Shown here piece by piece: positions 19,983 through 30,732 of a stretch of 64,000 bases of DNA. The position numbers were made by a program, and so were the translations under genes. The stretch covers positions 248,001-312,000 of the forward strand of contig CAYOFF010000001.1 of the NCBI GenBank assembly GCA_964403415.1, in the 5' to 3' direction. Origin of the DNA: CAYOFF01 sp964403415 (GTDB taxonomy: Bacteria; Patescibacteriota; Gracilibacteria; Absconditabacterales; Absconditicoccaceae). The notes beneath the pieces were generated by a model. The model was not told the DNA's origin. It did no database searches and saw only the letters and a program-made list of their open reading frames with translations. The stretch's first letter is position 1. Every line of letters starts with the position of its first letter.

Positions 19983-20056
19983 TTAGAAATTTTGACATTA
20001 CGTAAAAAATCTGTTTAATTATTGTGGAAAACATTTTTTTATGAAAAATAGGTGAT

Positions 20057-20818
20057 ATGGTCGAAGAAACCGTGCGATCTGAGCAAAACTCTAATGCGTT
20101 TTTGTCGTACTACAACGATATTGACAAATATTTTACAAAACTTCTTGAATTGGACAAATATGTTCCGTTTACGGAGAGAGTTGCCGCTATTGTCGCAGGA
20201 ACTTTCCCGGTAAGTGCCTTTGTAAAGCATGTGGAGGACAAGTTGCGCTATTTTGGAGATCTTAGAAACCAACTTGTCCATGGATTTAGGCTTGATCATA
20301 GGCATTATCTCCTTGTGAGTGATCATGCTATAGCCGAGATCAAGCGAATTTGGGAGGAGCTGAAAGCTCCGACTTCGTTGGTGACAATCTTTGGCTGAGA
20401 GACGGTCAGATGTCATGAAAATGAACGTTTGAGCGTGGTGCTTGCACGCATGAAACAACAACAAAAAAGCCATTTACCGGTCTATTCGGCACAAGATGTG
20501 TTTTTGGGGATGCTTTCGGAAAGTACGATTGCATACCGACTTGCTGATGTTATAGGTGAGACGGAGGATATGGCTGTGCGAAAAGATGTTATGATTGGTG
20601 ATATTCATTTAGCAAATACGAATGATAGATACGTGTTTGTGGCAGAGTCGCTTAGTGTGTACGAAGTAGACGCATTGTTTTGACAGGAGAAAGAACATCA
20701 AAAGAGACTAGGTGCAGTGTGTGTGACTCAGACATGAAGTCAAGATGAAGAGATACGCTGTGTAATTACGGCTCTTGATTTGCCCAAAATAAATGCATAT
20801 ATGAGAGTGTCGTTTTAG
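20057..20818 (+). CDS. HEPN-like plus CBS-domain protein
   Basis: 253 residues, stop TAG, UGA glycines at 20396, 20681 and 20750. Residues ~10-100 are helical and contain 'LRNQLVHGF' (Arg70...His75), the RX4-6H pattern of HEPN domains. Residues ~120-200 look like a CBS pair ('SHLPVYSAQDVFLGMLSEST', 'RYVFVAESLSVYEV'). HEPN domains are often RNases or nucleotide-binding modules; CBS pairs sense adenine nucleotides. The combination suggests a nucleotide-controlled RNA-acting protein, but catalysis is unproven. Next gene starts 13 nt downstream. Confidence 0.6.
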
Positions 20819-20831
20819 TTTGTATACGGAC

Positions 20832-21350
20832 ATGAGTGTACTGAAACGTATGAAATATGTATTGGTAAGGTCTGCTGCTTGAGTTTTTTGTTGAGCGATC
20901 ATGGTTTTTGGTAGTATGCAGGTGCTTTCGGTGGGGAGTGCTGTATATGCTGAGAATGTAGAATTTCAGATTATTCCCAAAAAAGAAGAGGATACGACTT
21001 GGAAGGCAAATGTTGAAGAGCTCGGCAAAAAAGAAACATCAGGAAAATTTTGGACAGTATATAACAAAAAGGCCGATAGTATGAAATTGTGATGACGCTT
21101 TGCGAGCGGTATCTTCAATCGGGATAGTATTTTGGACTATGCAGCATATTTGGTTAAATTTGTGGCAAATATAGCGCTTGTCGTGGGGTCTTTGATGGTG
21201 ATTTATGCGGGATACTTGTACGTTACTTCTATGTATATGGGAGATGCGAGTGGTAAGGCAGATGGTGCTATCAAATGGGCTGCTATTGGTATTGCGGTGA
21301 TTATTTTCTCCTATGCGGTCATGAGGATTCTGATATCGGCATTTTTGTAA
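20832..21350 (+). CDS. TrbC/VirB2-like pilin-type membrane protein
   Basis: 172 residues, stop TAA. Signal-like helix near residue 20, a charged middle, then two helices ('LVKFVANIALVVGSLMVIYA' and 'AAIGIAVIIFSYAVMRILI') with 'SGKADGAIKWAAIGI' between them, the layout of VirB2/TrbC-type type IV secretion pilins common in CPR genomes. No other T4SS genes are in the window. UGA glycines include 20871, 20892, 21090 and 21093. Confidence 0.65.
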
Positions 21351-21485
21351 AAAATCGTGCTCTTGTATGTGTCTATGGTGAATTTAGGCTTTTTTTGACT
21401 TCGAACTGGTCGGCAAGCCTTACTGGTTGCTTTTTTGGGTATTTTGGCTATAGAATAGCCATTCTTTTTAATTTTTTTGTATTGC

Positions 21486-22037
21486 ATGAAAATCGATACA
21501 TCAGACGTCAAGAAGGGGACGGTGCTTCAGGTGGAGGGAAAACTCTTCAAGGTTATTGATATGGGACATACACATACCGGTAGAGGGAGTGCGACGTACT
21601 CATTCAAGTGTAAAGATATTATCAATGGATGAAATCAGGTGCTGACGTACAAATCAGGCACTACGCTTGAAGCAGTGGATGTAGTGACCAAAAACGCTGT
21701 GTTCTTGTATACCGGGGGAGATACATATACATTTATGGAAAACGATACGTCTGAGATGTACGAAATTCCTGCTGATAAGATCGAAGATGCAATTCCTTAT
21801 CTCAAGGAAAATCTTGACTGTTATCTCATGATGCTTGATGGCAATGTGATAGGTGTTATTCTTCCAAATGTAATCGAGTACAAGATTGCGTCTACAGTGC
21901 CTGGTGTCAAATGAGATAGAGCTCAGGGAGGGAGAAAACCTGCTACGCTTGAGAATGGGTTGGAGGTAAATGTTCCTCTACACTTGGAGGAAGGTGCTGT
22001 AGTTAGAGTAAATACTGTGACGGGAGAAACGGCATAA
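21486..22037 (+). CDS. efp: translation elongation factor P
   Basis: 183 residues, stop TAA. The three-domain EF-P is recognisable by 'DTSDVKKGTVLQVEGKLFKV', 'MYEIPADKIEDAIPYL' and the C-terminal 'GLEVNVPLHLEEGAVVRVNT'. EF-P relieves stalls at polyproline. The loop that normally reads KPGKG reads 'HTHTGRG', so the usual modified Lys (or Arg) at the tip is absent. UGA glycines at 21630 and 21912. Confidence 0.93.
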
Positions 22038-22095
22038 ACTTTTGCTTGTAAATACGCTGTTTGTAAAATGACGTGGATCTTTATGTTTACCTACG

Positions 22096-23691
22096 ATGTC
22101 AAAAAATCAAATTCTCAAGGATGTGCGTGTGGAGAAACTCGGCTATGGCTGAGTGGGTATTGCTAGACTTGAAAATGGCAAGACTGTTATGATCAAGGGC
22201 GCACTGCCGGGAAGTGTCGTAGATTGTAAAATTATCAAAAGCAAAAAAGATTATGTAGAAGCACATATTGTAGCCGTAAAACATGTAGATGCAGGAGTGG
22301 CTGATGGTGAAGTAAAGTGTCCTCATTATCAGTTTCCGTATCAGACACAATCTGGTGTGGAGAGACTTCCAGAGCACAAGGATGGCTGCTGAGGCTGCAA
22401 ATGGCAGATTGTATCATATGATCAGCAGCTGCAGCTCAAATATCAAATTGTACAAGATTGTTTCCACAAAGCTGTGAAGCATATTTGAGCTGTCACGATT
22501 TTCCCTGTTGTCCCGTCTCCTTTGGTGTTTGGGTATAGAAATAAAATCGAATATAGTTTTGGGAAATATTTTAGGAGGTGAGAAGCTTTGGAGTGACGAG
22601 ATATTGCTGAACATTGGCAGCTAGGCTTTCATAAGCAGGGGAGTTTTGAAAAAGTAATTGATATAGATCAATGTTATCTTGTTTCGCAGGAGATGCATGA
22701 GGTGTATGCGTATGTGAAAGCGCAATTGTTGGCATCTGGATTGCCTGTACATGATAGTAAAACACATAAATGATTGCTGAGACATATGGTTATTAGACAT
22801 GGCGTCCATACAGGGCAGATCTTGCTCAATCTTTCGATCTCCACACATCACCTTGTTGATCATCCTCAAGATGAAGAGCGTTGGACGGCGCTAATATCTG
22901 CTTGGAAGCAAGATGTGTGGTTGCAAGAACGTGTAACGTCCCTTGTTATCAACGAAAATAATGGACTTGCAGATGTGGTAAAACCTGAGCAGGTACATAT
23001 GGATCATATACGATGACCTGGAAGTATTTATGAAGAACTTCATTTTGACCTTGGAGCGACAATCTCCAAAGAACCGTACGAGGATGGACATGTTCGTGAA
23101 GAACTTTCAGAAGATGAGGATAAAACTATGCGTTTTCGCGTATCTCCCTTTTCGTTTTTTCAAACAAATACGTTAGGTGCAGAGCAGTTATTTAGTAAAG
23201 CAGCACAAGTTGTTGGGCGTGTGGAAGGTAACGTAATTGACTTGTACTGTGGTAGCTGAACGATTGGCTTGTGTTTTTTGGCATTGGGAAAATGAAAGCA
23301 TCTCAAGGGTATAGAGATTGTGGAAGATGCTGTCAAAGATGCTCACTTCAATGCCAAAATCAATGGATTTGAAGAAAACGCAACGTTCTATGCAGGCAAA
23401 GCAGAAGATCTTTTGAGACAGTGAGTGATAGATGATACGTTTTTTGTGGGGGGAGATTTAGTGATTGTGGATCCTCCGAGAGAGGGTTTGCATCAGCGTG
23501 TTGTTGACTTCCTTGTGACGGTAAACAAACGTTATCCGTTTAAGCTGTTGTATATTTCTTGTAATCCGGTCACGATGGCGAGAGATATACAATTACTTGT
23601 TGAGGGTGGTTTTCGTTGTGGTGATCTTCATCCTGTGGATATGTTTCCGCATACACATCACATCGAGGTGGTAGGAGTGCTGTATGGGTAA
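22096..23691 (+). CDS. 23S rRNA (uracil-5-)-methyltransferase, RlmD/TrmA family
   Basis: 531 residues, stop TAA, more than ten UGA glycines. N-terminal TRAM domain, a Cys cluster ('CPHYQF' ... 'DGCGGCKW') for a 4Fe-4S centre, SAM motif 'DLYCGSGTIGL', 'IVDPPREGL' and the catalytic 'YISCNPVTMARD'. It methylates a uracil C5 in rRNA or tRNA; rRNA (RlmD/RlmC-like) is more likely given TRAM and FeS. Longer than the usual ~440 residues because of an acidic insertion ('EELSEDEDK'). Confidence 0.9.
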
Positions 23692-23740
23692 CATTTGATC
23701 TATCAAAAGATCTGGATAACTTTACTTTCCCCTATGTAGG

Positions 23741-24313
23741 ATGAATGTAACAGCTCTTCCTAAAGATGCAAATCGTGTGTTTGGATGAATTCTTTTTGAT
23801 ATCTATCAACGACAGCAGGAAATGTTGGATGGAACGTTCCAGACATTTGAGTGTGCCGTGAGAAATGATGTTGTTCAAGTTATTATGGTTGATAATGGCA
23901 AAATATTGCTTGCGCGCCAAGTACAGCCTACGAGAGGTGAATATATTTCGCTTTTTGGTGGCACGATGAATGATGATGAACAAGATCCTGATGTGGCTAT
24001 TTTGAGAGAACTGCATGAAGAGGCATGAATTGTCCCAGAAAGTCTCGAACTTTGGCGCACTTTGCCACATAAGGGAAAGATAGTATATACCGATTATTTT
24101 TATATCGCACGTGGCATAAAGGAACAGCGTCAGCAGCGCCTTGATGCCTGAGGTGAGTATATTGAGCTATATGCTGTGACGTTCGATGAATTTTTGTGAT
24201 ATTTGGGGAATGAACGTTTTTTTGTGAGAGATCAGTTTCAATTGTGGCTGATTACGACGTATATTTTGACGGGGAAACAGGAGGAACTGAGACAATTGCT
24301 CTGAGTAATGTAG
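23741..24313 (+). CDS. Nudix hydrolase (ADP-ribose pyrophosphatase-like)
   Basis: 190 residues, stop TAG. Nudix box spans 'GGTMNDDEQDPDVAILRELH' then EEAG, in which the last Gly is UGA-coded (24026). The N-terminal 'ILFDIYQRQQEMLDGTFQTF' before the catalytic domain resembles ADP-ribose pyrophosphatases. It cleaves a nucleoside diphosphate linked to another group; substrate not certain. Confidence 0.85.
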
Positions 24314-24354
24314 TGTAAAGTAGAAAAATAGTGAGATATTTGGGAAACAAAATA

Positions 24355-24909
24355 TTAGTCTTGCTGTGGTACCATAGATGAGAGGTTGTACGTTGCGTCT
24401 AGTTGTTGGATAATTTGATTGAGTGTCGCAGTGATAGGATCTGCATTTGGTCCGTAGACGAGTGTCCCACCGAGGGCTCCTACGAGATTGAGACCCAAAA
24501 ACCCAATAATTGCAGCAAGTACGGGGATGCGTAGACGATTCAACAGCACGATGCATCTTTTTAGAAATGCGAGGAATTTTGGAAATGCGACAATACGAGT
24601 AAATGTACTCTGTTGTAAGGCAAGATCTATGAGATAAAAAATAGCTATACCTTTGTAGATACCCGCTGTTGTGCTTGCTGCACCTTCATGGAGCCGTAAT
24701 GTGAGTGATCTTATGCCGCTGAGCTCTGCGGCGTTTTCTCATGTAGAGAGAGCAGCTAGTGCTCAGAGTGTTCCTATGAAGAGGAGAAGGAGCTTGGCGT
24801 GCGTCCATTGTGGTGTACGAAAACGTGGTCGGAGTGCGGCAACTTCAAGAAGACTATATATCGTCAGTAGAGCAATGGGAAAGTGTACAACGAGAGGATG
24901 TATATCCAT
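24355..24909 (-). CDS. DUF2231-type membrane protein
   Basis: 184 residues, stop TAA. N-terminal 'MDIHPLVVHFPIALLTIY' is the DUF2231 signature with its conserved His pair. Four membrane helices follow. An in-frame ATG at 24945 would add 12 residues; the inner start fits the family. UGA glycines at the helix junctions join two standard-code fragments. Role unknown; the family may bind haem or metals. Confidence 0.75.
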
Positions 24910-25029
24910 TTTTGCGGTTGGTAGAGTAAAGTATAAGGGCGTCAAGTAATTCTGGAGTGTATCCTAGAATAGGTATATAATGTCCTGGAGATTATCCGAA
25001 TATCTTAAAAATTCAAGAACAGAGCTTTT

Positions 25030-25602
25030 TTAACTGACTTCTTTGTGTCTGAAACACGTTGTAAGATGATCATTTATAATTCAGGTTGCTTGGAGATGTG
25101 CATAGATAATGGTTGTTCATACGAATTTGAAACCTCTTTTGATAAGGTCTTTGGATATTGTGTCGGAGAGGGGTGAGTGTGCTTGATAGTCTGATGGATT
25201 TTGGAGGTTGTTATCTATCGATTTCCCATCTGTAAAATGCCGAAGATAATTGCAAAATGTTCATCGTTCTTGCTGGATCTCGAGAAAGCGACGGGCATTA
25301 CTGATGGTGGATTGTAGCTTGAGTTTGTTTCTTATCAGTCATGCGTTTTGCATGAGTTCTTCGAGTTTTGTTTCATCGTATCTAGCGACCTGATGTGGAT
25401 CAAATTGCGCGAATGCTTCACGATAGGCGTCGCGTTTTTTGAGAACAGTAAGCCAACTGAGACCTGCTTGCGCGCCTTCGAGGCAGAGATACTCAAACTG
25501 CTTACGATCATCATGTATAGGGACTCATCGTTCTTTATCGTGGTAGTCGATATAGATAGGATGAGAGAGGCATCGTGGGCAGCGATTCAATTCTGTGGAC
25601 AT
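25030..25602 (-). CDS. tag: DNA-3-methyladenine glycosylase I
   Basis: 190 residues, stop TAA. Family blocks: 'NRCPRC' near the N-terminus, 'YHDKERGVPIHDDRKQFEYL' and 'EGAQAGLSWLTVLKKRDAYR'; the C-terminal 'FKFVGTTIIYAHLQATGIIN' and 'CFRH' supply the zinc-snap Cys/His. It removes alkylated adenine in base excision repair. Several UGA glycines. The canonical W in the first block (RCxW) is absent. Confidence 0.92.
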
Positions 25603-25646
25603 GCGGGCGTAGGCGATACGACTAAAAAATACGATTTAAAATACGA

Positions 25647-25985
25647 CTAAAAGAGCTTCTGACCGTTTGGTACAGCGCGTTCTGGATGAATGAGAACGAT
25701 GCGTCATTGCTCATCAGCAAATCACGTGGTGAGGCACTCGGACATAAATGGACCGATTTGCTTTGGTGGGAAGTTGATGACGCATACAACTTGTTTTCCT
25801 ATGAGCTGATCGGGGGTATAGTGATCTGTGATTTGTGCAGAAGAGCGTTTGATACCTATATCGTTTCCAAAATCTATAGTGAGTTTGTATGCCGGTTTTT
25901 TGGCTTCAGGAAATGGTTGGACGTCAATCACTGTGCCTACACGTAGATCTATGCGATCGAAATCTTCGTACGTAATGAGAGACAT
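25647..25985 (-). CDS. csaA: CsaA-like tRNA-binding-domain chaperone
   Basis: 112 residues, stop TAG, UGA glycines at 25722 and 25707. Single EMAP/tRNA-binding OB-fold: 'FDRIDLRVGTVIDVQPFPEA', 'KRSSAQITDHYTPDQLIG', 'VINFPPKQIGPFMSECL'. CsaA dimers bind tRNA or unfolded secretory proteins. It is 13 nt from msrA's stop on the same strand, which suggests co-transcription. Confidence 0.88.
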
Positions 25986-25998
25986 GATTTGTAGCGAA

Positions 25999-26559
25999 TT
26001 AAAATGATGAAGAGGGCTTGAGAAGATGTTTTCGTGTTTGTCTGAGTTTTTGAAGTTTTGGAGAAATTATAGCTTGGCAGTAGGGCTTTGACGGATTGTT
26101 GGTGTAGTAGTTCTGATGATATGCTTCTGCAATCCAAAATTTTTCTAACGGTCTGAATTGTGTAACAATAGGGTTTTCTCGTATATGTTGTTCGGTTAGT
26201 TTTTGTATGATCTCTTGTGCAGCAAGATGCTGTGTATTGTTGATGTAAAAAATGACAGAAGCGTATTGTGGCCCCGTGTCGTTGCCTTGGCGATCGAGTG
26301 TAGTGGGGTCGTGAAGACTAAAAAAGATTTCCAAAATCTGTGTGTACGTGATAAGTGAAGGATCATAGGTGATTTGTATAACCTCTATATGCCCCGTTGT
26401 TCCTGTGCATACTTGGTCATAAGAAGGGTATGGTCTTTTGCCACCACTATATCCGGAAAGTACTTGGAGAACACCAGTAATCTGTTGGAAAGCGCTTTCC
26501 AAACATCGAAAACATCATCCGCCAAGGACCGCGGTTTCGGTTATAGGAGCAAAACTCAT
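25999..26559 (-). CDS. msrA: peptide methionine sulfoxide reductase MsrA
   Basis: 186 residues, stop TAA. Active site 'GGGCFRCLESAF' (third Gly is UGA), 'SGYSGGKRPYPSYDQVCTG' and 'GHIEVIQITYDP' are MsrA blocks. The catalytic Cys is present, but the Trp of the canonical GCFW motif is Arg here. The C-terminal 'KPYCQAII' may give the resolving Cys. It repairs oxidised methionine-S-sulfoxide with thioredoxin. Confidence 0.93.
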
Positions 26560-26574
26560 GTGATTTTTTCTGTG

Positions 26575-27111
26575 TTATGATGTAAATTCACTTTGTATGC
26601 ATTCAAGATGTGTGTCGTCGAAACGTAGAATAGTAGGTGCAAATCATGTTGCTGTGAGAAATTTTTGAAGATTTTGGTGATCTATGGTTAGTGTCGCATC
26701 GTTGCGGTTTGGATGTCGCCCTACGAGATCTGCTTCTCGGAGATCATGATCAATAAATAGACTAATATGCTCTGGTGATGCATACATAAGTCCAAAGAGT
26801 GAAACGCTGCCGGGTGTGAGGTGGAGGTGTGCAAAAAGCTCTTCAGCGCTGCCAAATGAAAGCTCTTTTACTCAGATATTCTTGCGTAAAAGATTGACGG
26901 GGAATCTTTTGTGTGCTTCTATTGTTACGAGATAGTAGTGTCATTTTTTGTCGCTCAGGAAAAGATTTTTGGAGTGTTTTCAAGGAATGAGGTGTTTGAC
27001 GGCCTCTGACTCTTCGACCGTAAAAACTGGAATGTGTTCGTGATAATCGAATGCAATAGCGTGTATTTGAAAAAATTGTAGTAACTGTGGATCAAAACGT
27101 GTGTAAGTCAT
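26575..27111 (-). CDS. YbaK/ProX-type aminoacyl-tRNA deacylase
   Basis: 178 residues, stop TAA. YbaK-fold features: 'HIPVFTVEESEAVKHLIPG', 'SKNLFLSDKKGHYYLVTIE', 'LHLTPGSVSLFGLMY' and 'DHDLREADLVGRHPNRNDA'. Closest in layout to ProX/PrdX that clears Ala-tRNA(Pro). UGA glycines at several loops. In a run of same-strand quality-control genes (msrA, csaA, tag). Confidence 0.88.
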
Positions 27112-27139
27112 GACTGGTCGGAGAAAAAGGTATAATAGA

Positions 27140-28888
27140 TTATCCAAATGTAAATGCGTATGCAAGCACACCGGGTGAACGAAAGCGGAGTTCTATAGTG
27201 TGACGGCTATAATCATTTCCTGTGTAGACCGTATAGAGTTCGTGAGATGTAATCGTGAGTGTTTGGGTGAGTTTGCCGTCGACATAAATGTCTAGACGTA
27301 TAGGCTTGTCATCGATACTTCACATCACGAGTTTTGCTGTTTTTGCTGAGAAGTTGAGAGAGATCGATCATCCACCAGTGGATGTCAGTGTGATAAATTC
27401 GCGAGATGATGCTCGTGTACCGCTGAGCCGTCGGGTATTGGAAAGGGGCTCTTGAGTACTCTGTGCGTCGTATGGTATGTATGCTGCTGGTCCTGTGCCT
27501 CTGACCGTTTCTCTTCTTTCGAGACCGAGATAAGTCTCTGCGGTTCATATTTTGGAGAAGTCGGGCGTCTCAATTTGTGATGCTATGTTATTGTTGGATG
27601 ATGTATCTGTATTTGCGTTTGGTTCTGTCTGTGTAGTATTGCTGTTGATGTCTGTGTTTTTGGTATTCTTTTCTAGAAGAAGTGTGCGTATGACCTGTTC
27701 GGTCTCTTCGTAGTTACCTTCTCCAAAGTGTGTATAACGTACGTTGCCTTCTTTGTCTATGATATATTTAGCGGGTCGGTACTGGTTGCGGAATGCACGT
27801 CGTGTCTTGAGATCGTTGTCTTGTGCTACAGGGTAGGCAATATCAAATTTTTTAACAGCACGCTTGACGTTTTGTGGGAGTTTCTCAAATTGAAACTCTG
27901 GTGCATGAATGCCGAGGATAACAAGTCACTGACTACTATATTTCTCATTCCACATGCGTAAGTAGGGGAGCGTTCTAATACAATTGATACAACTATATGT
28001 CCAAAAATCTACCAAAATAACCTTGCCTCTGAGTTGAGCTAGCGTAAGTGATGTATCATTTCATATATTTAGCCGATGCTCAAGTCATTGAAATTCAGGC
28101 GCAGGATAGTTTGTATTGAGGAGGTCTTTTCCATTGGATGATGTGCCTGATGCTGTATCGTTGAAAATATTACTATTTTCAATGAGAGCCCCCTCGAGTG
28201 TAGTGGCATTGAAAATATCATACTGGACGAAGAATGTTTCTATTTTTTTGATTCGTCAGGTGGCAATGAGTACTCCAGTCATGATAAGCACTGCTCCAAG
28301 TGTTCTTTTGAATCTTCCATGAGGGTCTGCTAGCCAATTTAATTTTTTGACAAGAGCTCTACCGCTATATGCAATGAGTAGGAGAAGTGCCCCAAATCCG
28401 AGTGCATATATGGTAGTGTATATAAGACCATCTGTAAAGCTTTCTGGAAAAACAAGTGAGAGCAAAAGTGCATACGTAGGAGAACAGCTTGCAAAAATGG
28501 GTCATAGTGCTGCTCCTAGTAGTATGTCTCACCATATGCCTTCGTGTTTATTTGCTTGTTGTGCGAGCTCTTGCGTGCGAGATAAACCAAGTCTCTGTGC
28601 GTAGTGTTCTCGAAGGTTTGGAGTGATGAGCGTAACACCATATCCTATAATGATGAGTGCCGAAATACTTGTCCGAAATCATTCGGGAACATTGATAAGA
28701 AGGCTGGATACTTTGAGCAGAACGGTGAAAACAATAATGAAAAACACGGTAGATCCCACTATGATCAGCGGTCTGCGGTGTTTGTGTGTTCCCAGAGATC
28801 ATCATAGAATGACAGGTAGTATAGGCAGTACGCATGGTGCGAGTACACTGAGTAACCCCGCAAGAAAAGCAAGAACGGCGAATGACAT
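27140..28888 (-). CDS. DipZ-like thiol-disulfide protein (CcdA membrane domain + thioredoxin + C-terminal domain)
   Basis: 582 residues, stop TAA. Residues 1-210 form a CcdA-like six-helix domain with 'LAPCVLPILPVILGGSL' and 'GPIFASCSPTYALLLSL', each carrying one redox Cys. Residues ~270-400 form a TlpA-like thioredoxin with 'FWTYSCINCIRTLPYL' (CXXC). After a Thr/Asn linker, a beta-rich C-terminal domain of the DipZ type ends the protein. It moves electrons across the membrane to extracytoplasmic thiols. It lies 31 nt after the thioredoxin lipoprotein gene, its likely partner. Confidence 0.9.
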
Positions 28889-28919
28889 GTCGTCCGGGAA
28901 TAGTGTAAAGGTGCGCCGT

Positions 28920-29468
28920 TTATTTTAGGAGATTGACGACGCCGGCAAAGTCTGGTCCAATACGTGTTTGTACGAGTTTGAGGTCTTTGTCGATCAGAAC
29001 AACAGTGTGTTGTTGTTTGACGCCGTACTTTTGTCTGAGCGTTGTTGCTGTATCATAGTCAACACTAAAGAGAGCAGTTCATTCAGGGAGTTGTGATAGG
29101 TTGGTCGATATATCTTGATTGAGCTGCTTGCATGTAGGACACCAAGAGGCATTGAAAAATAATGCTACTTTTTGTCCTTTACTGAATGCCTGTTGTACGC
29201 CATTGTCTGAGTATACTGTGTATGAAACATCTTTGGATGGGATATTTTGCTGTGTATTGTCAGGTGTTGGTTGTGCAGGTTCGTCTTTGGTTATGGTGAG
29301 TGATGTTTTTCATGTTGTTTTTACTTCGGGTGCGGGTTGTGGATCTTTGGATATAGTATTGGATGGATTTTCTGGAGCAGATACTCTAGATCCAGAGAGA
29401 AGTGAACAACCGCTGAGAACTAGGAGTGTAGGAGCACTGGCAATAATAAGAAGTGAGGAGATTTTCAT
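28920..29468 (-). CDS. thioredoxin-family lipoprotein
   Basis: 182 residues, stop TAA. Signal sequence with lipobox 'LLVLSGC' (Cys ~22), a Pro/Thr/Lys linker, then a thioredoxin fold with 'FFNASWCPTCKQL'. Membrane-anchored outside the cell. Upstream of the DipZ-like gene on the same strand; they probably form one redox relay. Confidence 0.88.
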
Positions 29469-29607
29469 ACGATGTATAATGGAGAATAAAATGTTCGAAA
29501 GATGTGATGTAGTCTACTCTCATCAGAAAAAATATCAAGTAAACCCTATCTTATGCTCTCTTGCTTTGGAATATTTACGAAATCATATGTCTGATGATGT
29601 GTGTTGA

Positions 29608-30702
29608 CTATTCTTGAGGAGATGATCGAACTCTTTGTCGAAGAGCACCTCGGTCTGCTCATGAAATGGTTCTTCCTCTGCTGCTATATTGACTAAACTT
29701 TTTTGTGTCAGGATCTCGCATAAATCCAAACATAATGGTGTCATTTCTGTTGCGATCTCGTCAAATAAGTCAACCGAATTTGAGCATATCAATAACGATT
29801 TTCCCATCGGGAAGCTTTTCGGTTCTTCGTCGTCATTGACTGAAATTTGTGAGGCGATGCCGCTCTGGATCGTCGGCAAATGGTGCTGTTAGTGATGTGT
29901 TTTGTGAGTATGCACGCACGTTTTGTTGTGCAAACATTTGGTGCTTGCTATCAAATATCGAGAGATAGTCTTCCAAAAATCGTGTTTCTCATTCTTGCTC
30001 TTGTTGTGCTCCGGGGCGTTGTGTATGAGCCACACATCTTCGAAGAAAGGCCTGGAGTGGCTCGGGAGCGACGTACGTGCGTTCAACGACGACTCCTTGT
30101 GTGGTCAACGCGTCGGTGCATACAGTGCGTACGTACTGTTGAGCAAAAAATGTCGCTATCAGGTAGATACTTGCGAATGCCATGCCTCACCATGCGAAGA
30201 TGCGCTTTCTTGCTGTTGTTCTAGCAAAGAGGGTACATAAGAAAAGGATGAACAACGGTATCGTAAAAAATGCATCGACGATAAACATATTGTCCAATGA
30301 AAGAATTACATCAGAGAATGGCAAAAATAATCTTATGCCATAACTTGTCATCAGGTCGATGATGAGGTGTCCAAATACCATGCTGGAAAGGAATGCTCAA
30401 CATCGACGTCGTCGGGCTCTCTTGGCTTTGTCGAAATGCGCACCAATAAGTCAAAAAATGAGCGCAAAGACCACAGCTAGCAGTAATGAGTGTGAGAGCC
30501 CTCTATGAAAGAAGAATGCATCAATAGGATTTGACCATTCGATGAGTGGGCGAATCAGTACATCAAAATCACCTATATTGGTTAGTACGGCGGCTGTTCG
30601 AAGTAGGCCATTGGTAAGTGGCTCTTTCTGTGTGCGGTGATGCTGACTCAACCAAAGGCCGCTGATTCGTCCGCCAAGAACGCCTTGGGTAATATTATCC
30701 AT
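29608..30702 (-). CDS. YdjM/DUF457-family membrane-bound metal-dependent hydrolase
   Basis: 364 residues, stop TAG. N-terminal 'MDNITQGVLGGRISGLWL', 'TNIGDFDVLIRPL', 'FFFHRGLSHSLLLAVVF' and 'GHLIIDLMTSYGIRLFLPF' carry the conserved His/Asp of the family. Four to five membrane helices, then a soluble ~170-residue tail. The family is linked to phospholipid or stress functions in other bacteria. Another minus-strand frame (29583-29879) is a shadow of this gene. Confidence 0.85.
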
Positions 30703-30732
30703 AGATATTGAGAATATATGATAGAGAACAAA

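Noticed and set aside
29583..29879. Minus-strand ORF of 98 codons
   Set aside because: It starts only at TTG after a nearby TAA and lies inside the YdjM-like gene, which continues in another frame to 29608 under table 25.
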